Under the pieces are notes generated by a model. It made no database searches, was not told the origin of the DNA, and saw only the letters and a program-made list of their open reading frames with translations. A stretch of 64,000 nt of DNA from Weissella confusa (GTDB lineage Bacteria > Bacillota > Bacilli > Lactobacillales > Lactobacillaceae), in NCBI GenBank assembly GCA_016466735.1, contig JAAOED010000010.1, positions 1 through 64,000 on the forward strand. Direction: 5' to 3'. Of the stretch, positions 40,399 through 49,676 are shown one piece after another (positions within the stretch are counted from its first letter, which is position 1; each line of letters begins with the position of its first letter). A program made the position numbers and the translations under genes.

Positions 40399-41502
40399 TT
40401 ACATCATAAACTGCTTAATAAGATGCACAATTCGTTCAGCGGTATGGCCATCCCCATAAGGATTCGTATTATCTGCCATGTCATGATATTGTGTCTCATC
40501 ATGAAGGAGACCTTCAACGGCATCTTTAACTGTCTGGTAGTCCGTACCAACTAAGCGCAACGTACCCGCATCAACCCCCTCTGGTCGTTCAGTTGTATCT
40601 CGCAAAACAAGTACCGGTACATTCAATGAAGGCGCCTCTTCTTGAATGCCGCCTGAGTCCGTTAAAATTAGATAACTTCGGGCAGCTAAATTATGAAAAT
40701 CGACAACATCTAATGGATCAATTAAATGTACCCGGTCAATATCACCCAAAATTTCAGTTGCGACTGCTTGCACAGCTGGACTCAAGTGCACTGGATACAC
40801 AACCTCAACTTCAGGGTTTTCAAGCACGACATCCCGAATTGCTCTAAAGACACGAGCCATTGGCGCCCCTTGATTTTCTCGTCGGTGCATCGTTAGTAGC
40901 ACCATTTTTTGTTCAGGATGAATTTGGTCCAAAACAGGGTTTTTATAATCTCTATTTAACGTGTAATGTAAGGCATCAATCACGGTATTTCCGGTCACAA
41001 AAACATTATCTGTCTCGACACCTTCTTGAATCAAATTATTGGCACTTAATCGCGTTGGTGCAAAATACATATCTGCAATGCGATCTGTTATTTGGCGATT
41101 AATTTCTTCCGGAAACGGTGAATTTTTATCCCACGTTCGCAACCCAGCCTCCACGTGTCCCACCGGGATGTGGTGGAAAAATGCACTCATACTAGTCGCT
41201 AACGTCGTACTCGTGTCACCATGAACTAAAACGACGTCCGGTTTTTCAGCTGTTAAAATGTCGTCCATCCCCATCAAAACCTTACTCGTAATTTTAGCCA
41301 AACTTTGCTTGGGCTCCATAATCGCCAAATCATAATCCGGCTTAACATCGAAAATATCTAAAATGGGTTGTAACATTTCTTGATGCTGACCAGTGACAAC
41401 CGTTACTGGTGTCACTGTATCATCATTTTCAAGCGCCGTGATAACCGGCGCCATTTTTATGCCTTCAGGCCGGGTGCCAAAAACAGTCATCACTTTAATC
41501 AT
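40399..41502 (-). CDS. wecB: UDP-N-acetylglucosamine 2-epimerase (non-hydrolysing)
   Basis: A 367-residue cytoplasmic enzyme converting UDP-GlcNAc to UDP-ManNAc. Family marks are VFGTRPEGIKMAP at the start, VHGDTSTTLA, HVEAGLRTWDKNSPFPEEINR near residue 115-135, TMHRRENQG and LTDSGGIQEEAPSL. It overlaps the GH8 gene by eight bases and has AGGAGG inside that gene, so it belongs to the polysaccharide operon as its last gene. UDP-ManNAc supply suggests the polymer contains ManNAc (inference). A second role in wall teichoic acid linkage is possible. Confidence 0.92.
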   Translation of the reverse strand: MIKVMTVFGTRPEGIKMAPVITALENDDTVTPVTVVTGQHQEMLQPILDIFDVKPDYDLAIMEPKQSLAKITSKVLMGMDDILTAEKPDVVLVHGDTSTTLATSMSAFFHHIPVGHVEAGLRTWDKNSPFPEEINRQITDRIADMYFAPTRLSANNLIQEGVETDNVFVTGNTVIDALHYTLNRDYKNPVLDQIHPEQKMVLLTMHRRENQGAPMARVFRAIRDVVLENPEVEVVYPVHLSPAVQAVATEILGDIDRVHLIDPLDVVDFHNLAARSYLILTDSGGIQEEAPSLNVPVLVLRDTTERPEGVDAGTLRLVGTDYQTVKDAVEGLLHDETQYHDMADNTNPYGDGHTAERIVHLIKQFMM

Positions 41503-42613
41503 TTCTAAATCCTCCTACAGCCACTAGTGCTGTGATCGTTGCATCATAATAAGGTTGTTGCGCCACCGATTTGTTTAAAACAGTTGCCGTATTACGGTAC
41601 AGCACTTCAGCATCTGCAGTGTTAGCGTTCGTAGCCAAATTGAAAATTGGCGCTTGGAAGGCCGATGATTCATACGTTTTTGTCGCTTGACCATTCAAAC
41701 GATAGCCAGCTACCAACGTTTGTTGTTGTGCAAAGAAGTGCATCATTCGGCCCTTAATTTTACGGGCACGGGCATCGCTTGCGTTGGCTAGCATCATCGG
41801 AACCCGCGCTGCGTTATAGTCATACGTACCATCAGCCTTAGTTGATACTTCGTCAGGTTGGGCTGAGCGAATGCGATCTTTTTCAATAATAGAAAAATCC
41901 GGTACCAACCCTGTCTGATGTTGGTCGCTCAACGTCTGCAATTTATCCAACATACTATTTGAAATCGCTCGCCAACGGTCATCACCAGTCGTGGTAGCTA
42001 ACGCATTAAAGACAGTTGGCATCACATCAGATGAGCGCATCACATCATAAGCCCAACTATCCGCAGTTGCCCAATTTCCGACGGTAACCATTTTTGCTGT
42101 GTCGTTATATTCATAACGTAAAATATCAGCTGCAATTTTGCGGGCCAGCCGGCGATATTCTTCAGCTGCCTTGGGCCAAGTTTTAGCCGCCGTCATCAAC
42201 GACTGCGCAATATACAAGTCACCATCAGTGGCACTATTTTGATTGTTATGCCATTTACCATGCTTGAGTTGTTGACGCCAACTCATTAAATACGTATCAC
42301 CTGCGCGATGTCGTTGATAATAGGCCAGCAAACTGTCAAAGGCCGCTTGCTTTGTCCAACCGTTACGGCCTGCACGTGCAGTAATCAGCATCCCCATTCC
42401 TTGCGCTTCTGACATTGCCACCGGTTGCTTAGCCGTACCCGCATTCACATAGGATGAACCCCCGTGATTTTTCACGACGAATGTTTCACGCCAGGTTTCA
42501 TAGGTATCACGTGCAACCGCCTGCTCATTATTAACGCGAACATAAACCAAAATGGCTGAAAACGCCAAAATAACCGTCAATACTGCCAACCATAATCTTC
42601 TATGTAATACCAT
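41495..42613 (-). CDS. Membrane-anchored GH8 glycoside hydrolase
   Basis: A 372-residue protein with an N-terminal signal anchor (RRLWLAVLTVILAFSAILVYV) and a glycoside hydrolase family 8 domain. Visible marks are MSEAQGMGMLITA (with the likely acid Glu near residue 69) and the family signature SATDGDLYIAQSLM with its conserved Asp. GH8 enzymes such as BcsZ and Listeria PssZ cut beta-glycans and accompany synthase genes, trimming or releasing the polymer. It follows the GT2 gene by 14 bases and overlaps wecB. Confidence 0.82.
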   Translation of the reverse strand: MVLHRRLWLAVLTVILAFSAILVYVRVNNEQAVARDTYETWRETFVVKNHGGSSYVNAGTAKQPVAMSEAQGMGMLITARAGRNGWTKQAAFDSLLAYYQRHRAGDTYLMSWRQQLKHGKWHNNQNSATDGDLYIAQSLMTAAKTWPKAAEEYRRLARKIAADILRYEYNDTAKMVTVGNWATADSWAYDVMRSSDVMPTVFNALATTTGDDRWRAISNSMLDKLQTLSDQHQTGLVPDFSIIEKDRIRSAQPDEVSTKADGTYDYNAARVPMMLANASDARARKIKGRMMHFFAQQQTLVAGYRLNGQATKTYESSAFQAPIFNLATNANTADAEVLYRNTATVLNKSVAQQPYYDATITALVAVGGFRND

Positions 42614-42627
42614 TTAAACCTCACTAA

Positions 42628-43938
42628 CTAATCATTAAACCGCTTTGTCTTAACCCAGACATTACCATTTCGATGGAAAAGACTGTCGCCGATAACTTGC
42701 GCAACTGCATGCACTGAAACCGCCATGAATAGTTGTGTATAGGTAAAGTACGACAAGAATGATAACCAGATTTGTTTTGTCGTCGCCTGACCGAACTGGG
42801 TAGACATGGCAATATTAATCTGCAAAACATATAACAAAATCATCAAGACCCAATTACATAATAAAATTTGCGCCAGTAAGACATTCGTCGTGCCAAACGT
42901 GAACGGTATCGTAATCGTTGGATTGAACAAACCAATAATGTAAAACACAACATTTACCGCAAACAAGATATCCGACAACAGAATTGCGGCATTGAACCAA
43001 AAGAACGTTGCGGAGTAGTAAAACGTTTCAATTTTGACGCGCCAGTTACTTCGATCGAAGAGATGCTTAATATTATTAATCACCACTTGATAGTTCCCTT
43101 TGGCCCAACGCAGTCGCTGATGATAGTAATCTCTGATATGCTCAGGTTCTTGTTGAAAAGCCTCAGAATTATAGGCCAAAGCAATTAGCTTACCACTCTG
43201 CATAATCTTGAACGAAATATCCGTGTCTTCCGTTAATGCCCCATCTCGCCAACCGCCAATTTCGGTCACATAATCTTTTCGAATAATAAAATTCGTGCCT
43301 GGAATACGACCAATCTTAAATAAATGCCAAATCGCAATGTGCTGGATGCGCTGCGTCACAACAATCTCTTGATTAATAAATTGCGTCAGTAAATTTTGAT
43401 TCGCATTGCGCGTCTTGTTGCGACCAAAGACTGCCACATGGCGCTCCGGGTCTTCTAATGCTTTACGAACCAGGAAGTACAATGCATTCCGTTCTGGCAT
43501 GGCATCTGCATCATAAACTGCAATGAATTCACCAGTTGCCACCTGTAGAGAGTCATTTAACACACCGGCTTTGCCGCCTTTTCCCGTTCGCTCGACAATG
43601 ACAATATTGCGGTTTTGATTCTCAGGCAAATCTTTGATACGACGCATCTCAGTTGCCGTTTGATCCGTCGAATTATCTGAATACAACAGCAGTTCCACCT
43701 TTTCTGGTGGATAATTCAGGTTCAAGAGCGCCGTCATTGTTTGCGCAATAACAACATCTTCGTTGTGAGCTGGGACGACAATAGATATCGTGGGGTAACG
43801 TTTTAGCGGTGTTATTTCTGTCTCTTTTGTACTGTTTTTAAGCCAAAAGTGAACGGCCCCAAACAACGTAACCATTGCCATCGTTAATGACAACCATATC
43901 GAAAACAACGTTGTAATCAATAAAAATTGGTGTATCAT
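42628..43938 (-). CDS. Processive GT2 glycosyltransferase, polysaccharide synthase
   Basis: A 436-residue membrane synthase of the BcsA/PgaC type. An N-terminal helix (residues about 5-30) precedes the GT-A domain with VPAHNE, SDNSTD (about 87-92), YDADA (142-146), TEDTD (236-240) and QRLRW (274-278, the processivity motif). At least three C-terminal helices form the export channel. It polymerises a sugar-nucleotide and extrudes the chain. No PilZ domain is present. ATG 43938 overlaps the stop of the 49-residue membrane peptide gene in ATGA, so synthesis is coupled. Confidence 0.9.
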   Translation of the reverse strand: MIHQFLLITTLFSIWLSLTMAMVTLFGAVHFWLKNSTKETEITPLKRYPTISIVVPAHNEDVVIAQTMTALLNLNYPPEKVELLLYSDNSTDQTATEMRRIKDLPENQNRNIVIVERTGKGGKAGVLNDSLQVATGEFIAVYDADAMPERNALYFLVRKALEDPERHVAVFGRNKTRNANQNLLTQFINQEIVVTQRIQHIAIWHLFKIGRIPGTNFIIRKDYVTEIGGWRDGALTEDTDISFKIMQSGKLIALAYNSEAFQQEPEHIRDYYHQRLRWAKGNYQVVINNIKHLFDRSNWRVKIETFYYSATFFWFNAAILLSDILFAVNVVFYIIGLFNPTITIPFTFGTTNVLLAQILLCNWVLMILLYVLQINIAMSTQFGQATTKQIWLSFLSYFTYTQLFMAVSVHAVAQVIGDSLFHRNGNVWVKTKRFND

Positions 43939-44084
43939 TGTGCCTCACTTTCTTGTCCCCATAACTTGCACATTGTTGCTTCAACGCGTGAATAAATGGT
44001 CCATTGGGCAACAAATAACACTGCCGCAAGCACCAAAAATACAACACTAACTACTAACGCAATCCAAAAAAAGATATTAATCAT
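43935..44084 (-). CDS. 49-residue membrane peptide of the polysaccharide operon
   Basis: ATG 44084, seven bases after AAGGAG, overlaps the stop of the GGDEF-like gene; its own TGA overlaps the start of the GT2 gene. The peptide has one long hydrophobic helix (residues 4-26) and an amphipathic, charged C-terminus (YSRVEATMCKLWGQESEAQ). Position and coupling suggest a synthase accessory subunit comparable in place to PgaD or PssB. No sequence family recognised. Confidence 0.75.
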   Translation of the reverse strand: MINIFFWIALVVSVVFLVLAAVLFVAQWTIYSRVEATMCKLWGQESEAQ

Positions 44085-44952
44085 GTTCGATCTCCTTCTT
44101 CATATATTCCGTTACAAGATCGGTTTCCATCTCACGTCGAATGTGTTTCAATGCATCTGGTAACGTTTGATATTTTTCAGCGTTGTCCTCGGTAATCAAC
44201 GTGTGTCCCCATTGAAATTGGGGTTTGTAATCACCAACCATAATTTCTGACAACGCCATCTTCGTCTCATCAGTCAAACCAGTAATTGTTTCTCGTGGCA
44301 ACCTGAACGACAAAATCAAAAACATGTCATCATCTAATATGTAAAGGAATTCAGATGGCAAGCGCTTTTGCTTCAATACGCTCGCTACTGCGTGGATAAC
44401 AGCATCGTATTGATCGGCATTAAACTGACGGTACTGTTCACTGTGCGCCCATTGAATACCAGTCACGTCCATACAAACATTGGTTAAACCAGGATATGTA
44501 CCAAAACGACTGACTGACTTTTCAAAAATTTTGTTGGCATTATATGAGCGCTGGAGATTCAAACCAGGATGATAATTCTTGGTAAATGACGCAACATGTC
44601 GTTCGTTGGCCATTAGCCAACTTAAGTCACCAACAATCGTCCGACGTCCGTTCGTCAAAAATAACGATGCCGGAAAAGCAATTAACAAGAGTATTTTTTC
44701 TGGTATGCCCATGACAAATGATCCGATCATCAGTGTTAACAAACCAACCACCAAGTAAATCAATCCTAACCACGTGATGAGCAAACCTGGCAGACCCAAA
44801 CTTGTAAATATACCTAGCAGCACTAAGGATGCTGTTGCGATTTGAACCACGCTGGAATAAAGACTGGCCCACCAAATGAGTATGATTAAGGCTGTTGCGA
44901 ATCCAAAAATATAAAATCTACTCCGACTAATTAAGTTTTTTCTTGTCGACAT
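44077..44952 (-). CDS. Membrane protein with degenerate GGDEF-like domain
   Basis: A 291-residue protein with about four transmembrane segments (residues about 12-100) and a cytoplasmic domain of about 150 residues. That domain aligns by eye with GGDEF: CMDVTGIQWAHSEQYRQF matches the DIDxFKxxN region, YDAVIHAVASVLKQ the GDxxLxxVAxxL helix, and LYILDDDMFLILS the RYGGDEFxxLL hairpin, with DDDMF at 207-211 replacing GGDEF. The catalytic glycines and glutamate are lost, so cyclase activity is unlikely; a nucleotide-sensing or scaffold role for the synthase is inferred. First gene of the operon, ATG 44952 behind GGGAG. Confidence 0.7.
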   Translation of the reverse strand: MSTRKNLISRSRFYIFGFATALIILIWWASLYSSVVQIATASLVLLGIFTSLGLPGLLITWLGLIYLVVGLLTLMIGSFVMGIPEKILLLIAFPASLFLTNGRRTIVGDLSWLMANERHVASFTKNYHPGLNLQRSYNANKIFEKSVSRFGTYPGLTNVCMDVTGIQWAHSEQYRQFNADQYDAVIHAVASVLKQKRLPSEFLYILDDDMFLILSFRLPRETITGLTDETKMALSEIMVGDYKPQFQWGHTLITEDNAEKYQTLPDALKHIRREMETDLVTEYMKKEIEHD

Positions 44953-45011
44953 TCGCTATCTCCCTTCATTGACTAAAAGTAAACGATAACCATATTCGCA
45001 CATTTTGAAAT

Positions 45012-45044
45012 GGTCTTTAATAAAATTCGTTTTAAAAAAAGACC
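45012..45044. promoter_or_regulatory. 33-bp dyad upstream of the polysaccharide operon
   Basis: GGTCTTT and AAAGACC arms enclose inner TAAAA/TTTTA arms around CGAA. It lies 60-92 bases upstream of the first operon gene and 98 bases past the Mga-type gene's stop, beside that gene's terminator. It could be an operator or a second stem-loop. Confidence 0.5.
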
Positions 45045-45085
45045 GAAAAAATAGAAAACATTCCTATTTATCAGACTTTTAATAA

Positions 45086-45131
45086 TGAAAAAAGCTTCAT
45101 ATCAAACGATTAACGTCCAATAATGAAGCTT
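45086..45131 (-). terminator. Terminator of the Mga-type regulator gene
   Basis: AAGCTTCAT (45092-45100) and ATGAAGCTT (45123-45131) begin a long stem extended by G-U pairs; TTTTTTCATT follows on the minus strand. Confidence 0.75.
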
Positions 45132-45141
45132 GTTCTCATAT

Positions 45142-46635
45142 TTAATTTTGTCGTCGCCAGGCATTAAACTTCCTCGAACTAATCCGATTAATATCTCCTA
45201 TCAGTTGATTCAGATAACGATCAGATTCAATTCCTTGCCAAACATACACAATCTCATTAGTTACTGGTTTACGAGGCATATCCGTTAACAATATATCTGT
45301 TTCATTGTCCAACTTATGTGACGTCGCAATCTTTGCTTTAGTTACTGGGCCAAATTGATCCAGTAACAGATTTTCGATATTCAGGTGATTACCAAAGTCT
45401 AACGCAATATTGACCTTTGGAATGTGCTGGTAGATATAATCGCCTGTTGCCAAAGCTGAAACGAGATTGGTCAGGAGGGCCGTTTTAATTTTACTGGGAT
45501 TAAGTGCTTGCTTTTGCGCAAAATCATTCAGTATTTCAGTTCCCAGCTCAAACGCGAATGGGTATCGTTCTGAAAACTCCTCAAAATGCTGTAAATCATA
45601 AATTCCTGAACTAACCCCAAATGGATAAATTAAAAATTGAAATAGTGTGTGTCCGACACTATATGTTAACTTTCTAGAGTCGACAGGTGTCATCGACAAA
45701 CGGAATAGACACTTATAACTCGTTTGAATACTCTCATCAAAACGTTGCCAATATTGCTTTACATTAGCCGTGACATCTTGCGCAGTTTGAATGGTCGAAA
45801 ACAGTCCTAAACTATGCAAGATTAAGATAATAAAACGCGCCTCATTATCTAATTCTTCGTCAGACATTTTGCCATTACGAGCCATCAAGACTTTCACGTG
45901 GTTCAGAAGTCGTTGCGCCTGTTCAGACATTTCAGTCGTTGCGTTTAGATACTGGTTGGTAAAACGATTGGAGACGAAGTGCCGTTGTGAGAAACGATTT
46001 GTCCAAATCGCAGCCATATGCCAAATAATACTAATCTGGGAGTCTTTTAGTTCACCAAAAATTGGCGTGATGACATGACTAATATAGTAATTAGCCGCAT
46101 TTTTAATCTCATCGGCAACATCGGCCGTGCGTTGCCCATTATATACCGTTAGTAAGGCAAATTTTAGAAATCGAATATTTTCCTCCTGCCCTACTAATCG
46201 ATAATCTTTGGTTATTTCGATACCCTGAACTACCAGATTTTCTTGCACAATTGTTCTTTCTTTATAGATAGTGGGCGTTGAAATTCCTAAATCAAATGCC
46301 AAGTCTTCCCACGACTCAATATCTTCGGCAATTAAGTGTTCAATAATCTGTGCTCTGGTTGAGTTTGACAAATAATATTGTTTCAACTCATCTATCGGTA
46401 GCAGATTTAACGGCGCGTCAAATACAATCACATTCCCTTTTTCAATATCCAACACACCTGTTTGGCCAGTTAATTTTGCAATGTCTTCATTCAATTGATC
46501 AACTACCGAAATCACCATATAACGTGAAAATTTAAATTCTGCCATCAGGTCAGACAATCGTGTCACTTTATTTCTAACCATATAACGAAACACAGAAAGT
46601 CGATGCTGTTCCTGCGTTGTCCATATCCATTCCAT
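45142..46635 (-). CDS. Mga-family transcriptional regulator
   Basis: A 497-residue protein of the Mga/AtxA-like group. An N-terminal winged helix (HRLSVFRYMVRNKVTRLSDL) and second HTH (WEDLAFDLGISTPTIYKERT) precede PRD-like helical domains (from about residue 170) and a C-terminal EIIB-like part with KIATSHKLDNETDILL. Such regulators respond to sugar phosphotransfer. Its gene lies directly upstream of the polysaccharide operon on the same strand, with a terminator and a dyad between, which makes that operon the likely target. ATG 46635 follows GAGGGC. Confidence 0.82.
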   Translation of the reverse strand: MEWIWTTQEQHRLSVFRYMVRNKVTRLSDLMAEFKFSRYMVISVVDQLNEDIAKLTGQTGVLDIEKGNVIVFDAPLNLLPIDELKQYYLSNSTRAQIIEHLIAEDIESWEDLAFDLGISTPTIYKERTIVQENLVVQGIEITKDYRLVGQEENIRFLKFALLTVYNGQRTADVADEIKNAANYYISHVITPIFGELKDSQISIIWHMAAIWTNRFSQRHFVSNRFTNQYLNATTEMSEQAQRLLNHVKVLMARNGKMSDEELDNEARFIILILHSLGLFSTIQTAQDVTANVKQYWQRFDESIQTSYKCLFRLSMTPVDSRKLTYSVGHTLFQFLIYPFGVSSGIYDLQHFEEFSERYPFAFELGTEILNDFAQKQALNPSKIKTALLTNLVSALATGDYIYQHIPKVNIALDFGNHLNIENLLLDQFGPVTKAKIATSHKLDNETDILLTDMPRKPVTNEIVYVWQGIESDRYLNQLIGDINRISSRKFNAWRRQN

Positions 46636-46679
46636 ACAAATGCCCTCAATACCACACCCACATCATTAAATTGATTATA

Positions 46680-46713
46680 GCAAAAAGGCTAGCAACAAGT
46701 CGTTGCTAGCCTT
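46680..46713 (-). terminator. Terminator of zapA-cvpA-mutS2
   Basis: AAGGCTAGCAAC and GTTGCTAGCCTT pair (46685-46713), followed by TTTTTGC on the minus strand. Confidence 0.85.
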
Positions 46714-46725
46714 CGTCATTCATTA

Positions 46726-49101
46726 TTAACCTAGTTCAGCGTACGTGGCACCTTGATCAGGACCTGTGAAGTTGAAGTTCTTCACGGCACGGTGTGAACG
46801 CAAGTATTCTTGCACACCTTGGCGGATTGCACCAGTTCCCTTACCGTGAATAATTTCAACGGAAGGTAAGTTGTTTAGCAATGCGCGATCAATAAATTGA
46901 CCCAGTTCGCTCATCGCAGCTTCATAGCGTTGTCCACGCAAATCAAGCGTTGCTGACGCGTTCGCACGGTTAACAGCCTTACTGGTGTTAACACGGGGCT
47001 TTGGCGCAGCCTTTTGCTCTGACTTCACTTCGGCAACGTTTTGCTTCTCGATTTCGTCTTCAGCAAGCACCATCTTCAAGATACCCATTTGGACTTCAAA
47101 CTTGCCGTCCTTGAGCTTGCGCTTAACCGTACCTTGTTGACCGTACTCACGCACCAAAACCGTATCGCCGGCTTCAATGTTTTGGCTCTTCGCCTTCTTA
47201 GCCTTACGCAAAACGCGGTTGTTTTCAGCTGAAGGTTCTTGGCGCATCGCGTTCAAGGCACCCTTCGCATCCATCAACTTGTTTTCCTTAACAGCCACCC
47301 CATCCAGTTGCATCTTACGCAAATCAGCGATAATCTTATCAGCCTTCTTGCGTGAATCGGCAACGATGTGGTTCGCTTCCTTCTTGGCTTCTTCAAGCGT
47401 GCGGGCCTTCTCGGTTTCCATCTTTTCAAGCTTTTGCTCGTAATCGTTCTTCATTTGACGATTTTCGATGACTTGTTGGGCCAATTGCACTTGTTGGGCC
47501 AAAACGGCATTACGACGTTCAACCAAGTCAGCAATCATATCGTTTAATTCTTGTGAATCTTCTGTCGTCAATGAGGCAGCGGCATCAATAATGCTTTGAT
47601 CCAAGCCCAAACGCTTAGAAATCTCCAAGGCGTTTGAACGACCAGGAATACCCAACAAGAACTTGTACGTTGGACGCAACGTTTCGACGTCAAACTCCAT
47701 TGAAGCGTTGATAGTATCGACACGGTTGTAGCCATAAACCTTCAACTCAGGATAGTGAGTCGTGGCAACAGTATATGAACCCTTGGCACCCACGGCATCC
47801 AAAATTGACATGGCCAAAGCTGCTCCTTCTTGCGGATCAGTTCCGGCACCCAATTCGTCGAATAGCACCAATGAATCAGCGTCAATTTGCTTCAAGATTT
47901 CAACAATGTTGACCATGTGTGATGAGAACGTTGACAATGATTGCTCGATTGATTGCTCATCACCAATGTCCGCGAAGACTTCCTTGAACAAACCAACTGT
48001 TGAGTACTCAGCAACCGGAATGAACAACCCTGATTGGGCCATCAATTGCAACAAGCCCAATGTCTTCAAGGTAATCGTTTTACCACCGGTGTTAGGACCC
48101 GTGACGATGATGGCCTTGTAATCTTCACCGATAATAATGTCGTTGGCCACCGCCTTTTGTGGGTCCAACAATGGGTGACGTGCTTGCAACAAACGCACAT
48201 GGTTTTCTGGGCTGTACTCAGGCTCTTGTGACTTTGTTGCCGCAGCATAACGTGCCTTGGCGTTCACAAAGTCCAAGTGACCCAAAACTTCGGCATTCTT
48301 TTGAATGTTGTCAGCTTCAGGGCGCAACATAGCTGACAATTCTGCCAAAACGTGCTCTTCTTCGTGACGCTCCTTGATGTAGTGCTCACGTAAACGGTTG
48401 TTCATATCAACCACATCACCAGGCTCGATGTACAACGTTTGCCCCGTTTGTGATTGGTCGTGCACAACACCACCGAAGTGACTACGGTACTCCGTCTTAA
48501 CTGGAATAACATAACGGTCATTACGGATTGTCACGATTGGGTCAGACAAGTATTGTGCTGACTTACCACGCGTGTAATCTTGCATCTTTTGACGGATGGC
48601 ATTTTCCGTTGACGTAATGGCTTGGCGCACACGGTGCAATTCTGGTGAGGCTTCATCGGTCACACGACCATCCCCATCAATCGCCGTATTCACACGACGC
48701 GTCAAATCTTGCATGACAACCAAACGCGTGTAATAAGGACGCAAAGCAGCCAATGGCTCACCGCGATCTTCAACCAAGTTTTCGAAGAACAAACGCATTT
48801 GTCCAGTTGTAAACAACACGCGTCCGACTTGCGCCAATTCTGTCCCACTCAATGACGCATCAATCTTCAAACGTTGCATGTGAGGCTTAACATCCGCCAA
48901 CTTTGGAATGTTAATCCCTCCTTGCCAGCGTAGCACTTTAGCTGCATCTGACGTTTCTGCCAACCATGTCTGCATTTCGTTGGCATCTGCGGTTGGCAAC
49001 AAGTTGCGCAACTCATTTTCACCAGCAGCCGTTGAGAGGTATGGTCGCAATTGGGCCTTTACCGCTTCATACTCAAGGGTTGCTAAGACTTTCTTATTCA
49101 T
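46726..49101 (-). CDS. mutS2: Endonuclease MutS2
   Basis: A 791-residue MutS-like protein without the mismatch-recognition domain. The ATPase core has VTGPNTGGKTITLKTLGL (Walker A) and LVLFDELGAGTDPQEGAALA (Walker B). A coiled coil spans about 510-610. The C-terminal Smr nuclease domain begins with LDLRGQRYEAAM and ends in IHGKGTGAIRQGV. MutS2 acts on branched DNA and on collided ribosomes in Firmicutes. ATG 49101 follows GAGG. Last gene of zapA-cvpA-mutS2. Confidence 0.95.
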   Translation of the reverse strand: MNKKVLATLEYEAVKAQLRPYLSTAAGENELRNLLPTADANEMQTWLAETSDAAKVLRWQGGINIPKLADVKPHMQRLKIDASLSGTELAQVGRVLFTTGQMRLFFENLVEDRGEPLAALRPYYTRLVVMQDLTRRVNTAIDGDGRVTDEASPELHRVRQAITSTENAIRQKMQDYTRGKSAQYLSDPIVTIRNDRYVIPVKTEYRSHFGGVVHDQSQTGQTLYIEPGDVVDMNNRLREHYIKERHEEEHVLAELSAMLRPEADNIQKNAEVLGHLDFVNAKARYAAATKSQEPEYSPENHVRLLQARHPLLDPQKAVANDIIIGEDYKAIIVTGPNTGGKTITLKTLGLLQLMAQSGLFIPVAEYSTVGLFKEVFADIGDEQSIEQSLSTFSSHMVNIVEILKQIDADSLVLFDELGAGTDPQEGAALAMSILDAVGAKGSYTVATTHYPELKVYGYNRVDTINASMEFDVETLRPTYKFLLGIPGRSNALEISKRLGLDQSIIDAAASLTTEDSQELNDMIADLVERRNAVLAQQVQLAQQVIENRQMKNDYEQKLEKMETEKARTLEEAKKEANHIVADSRKKADKIIADLRKMQLDGVAVKENKLMDAKGALNAMRQEPSAENNRVLRKAKKAKSQNIEAGDTVLVREYGQQGTVKRKLKDGKFEVQMGILKMVLAEDEIEKQNVAEVKSEQKAAPKPRVNTSKAVNRANASATLDLRGQRYEAAMSELGQFIDRALLNNLPSVEIIHGKGTGAIRQGVQEYLRSHRAVKNFNFTGPDQGATYAELG

Positions 49102-49133
49102 GTGTCTTAACCTCTAATATCTCTTATTAATCC

Positions 49134-49676
49134 CTACTGGAGAATCCACCATTGATAGATGGCATCTGAGAAGTAAGGTGTCTGATTCAAAATCCATTGG
49201 GCGATAGGTGACTGAACCATCGCATCGTGGTACCAAGGGATTTCCCATGTCTGTGTTAATTGTAAAACAAAGAAGATTTCAACGTAGACTAAAAGGCCGT
49301 AAACAAGCATACCAGCCAAACGATTCATCGTTCCAAGCAAAGGCACTTTATTAATGAAACGCAAACTACGCTCAATTGAACGCACGATGAACGTCCCAAT
49401 CACCATAATGAGCCCAAACGCTAAGCCGGATGCCAAAAATTCATTGGCTTTATCAGAAACGAAATCGGGTACACCGTTGGCTGCCCAGCGTGCTTGCACG
49501 GTCATCAAAAATGTTTCGTGAATCCAGCTTCCCAAGCGGTGTGACATCAAGACAGCTACTGCATAAACCACAAAGCGACCGCCCAATGACAACAAGCTAC
49601 GGACGAAACCTAGATAACGGCCACGTAGTACCGCCGCCAAAAGCAATACTGCAATAATAATTGACAGCAAGTTCAT
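49134..49676 (-). CDS. cvpA: CvpA family membrane protein
   Basis: A 180-residue four-segment membrane protein of the CvpA/YshB type: LLSIIIAVLLLAAVLRGRYLGF at the start and a second half with ASGLAFGLIMVIGTFIVRSI. Related to colicin V production proteins; function in Gram-positives is unclear. Its ATG shares one base with the zapA stop (TAATG), and mutS2 follows. Confidence 0.88.
   Translation of the reverse strand: MNLLSIIIAVLLLAAVLRGRYLGFVRSLLSLGGRFVVYAVAVLMSHRLGSWIHETFLMTVQARWAANGVPDFVSDKANEFLASGLAFGLIMVIGTFIVRSIERSLRFINKVPLLGTMNRLAGMLVYGLLVYVEIFFVLQLTQTWEIPWYHDAMVQSPIAQWILNQTPYFSDAIYQWWILQ

Noticed and set aside
44077..44952. Active diguanylate cyclase
   Set aside because: The GGDEF signature reads DDDMF, so the catalytic residues are missing; only the fold resemblance is kept.
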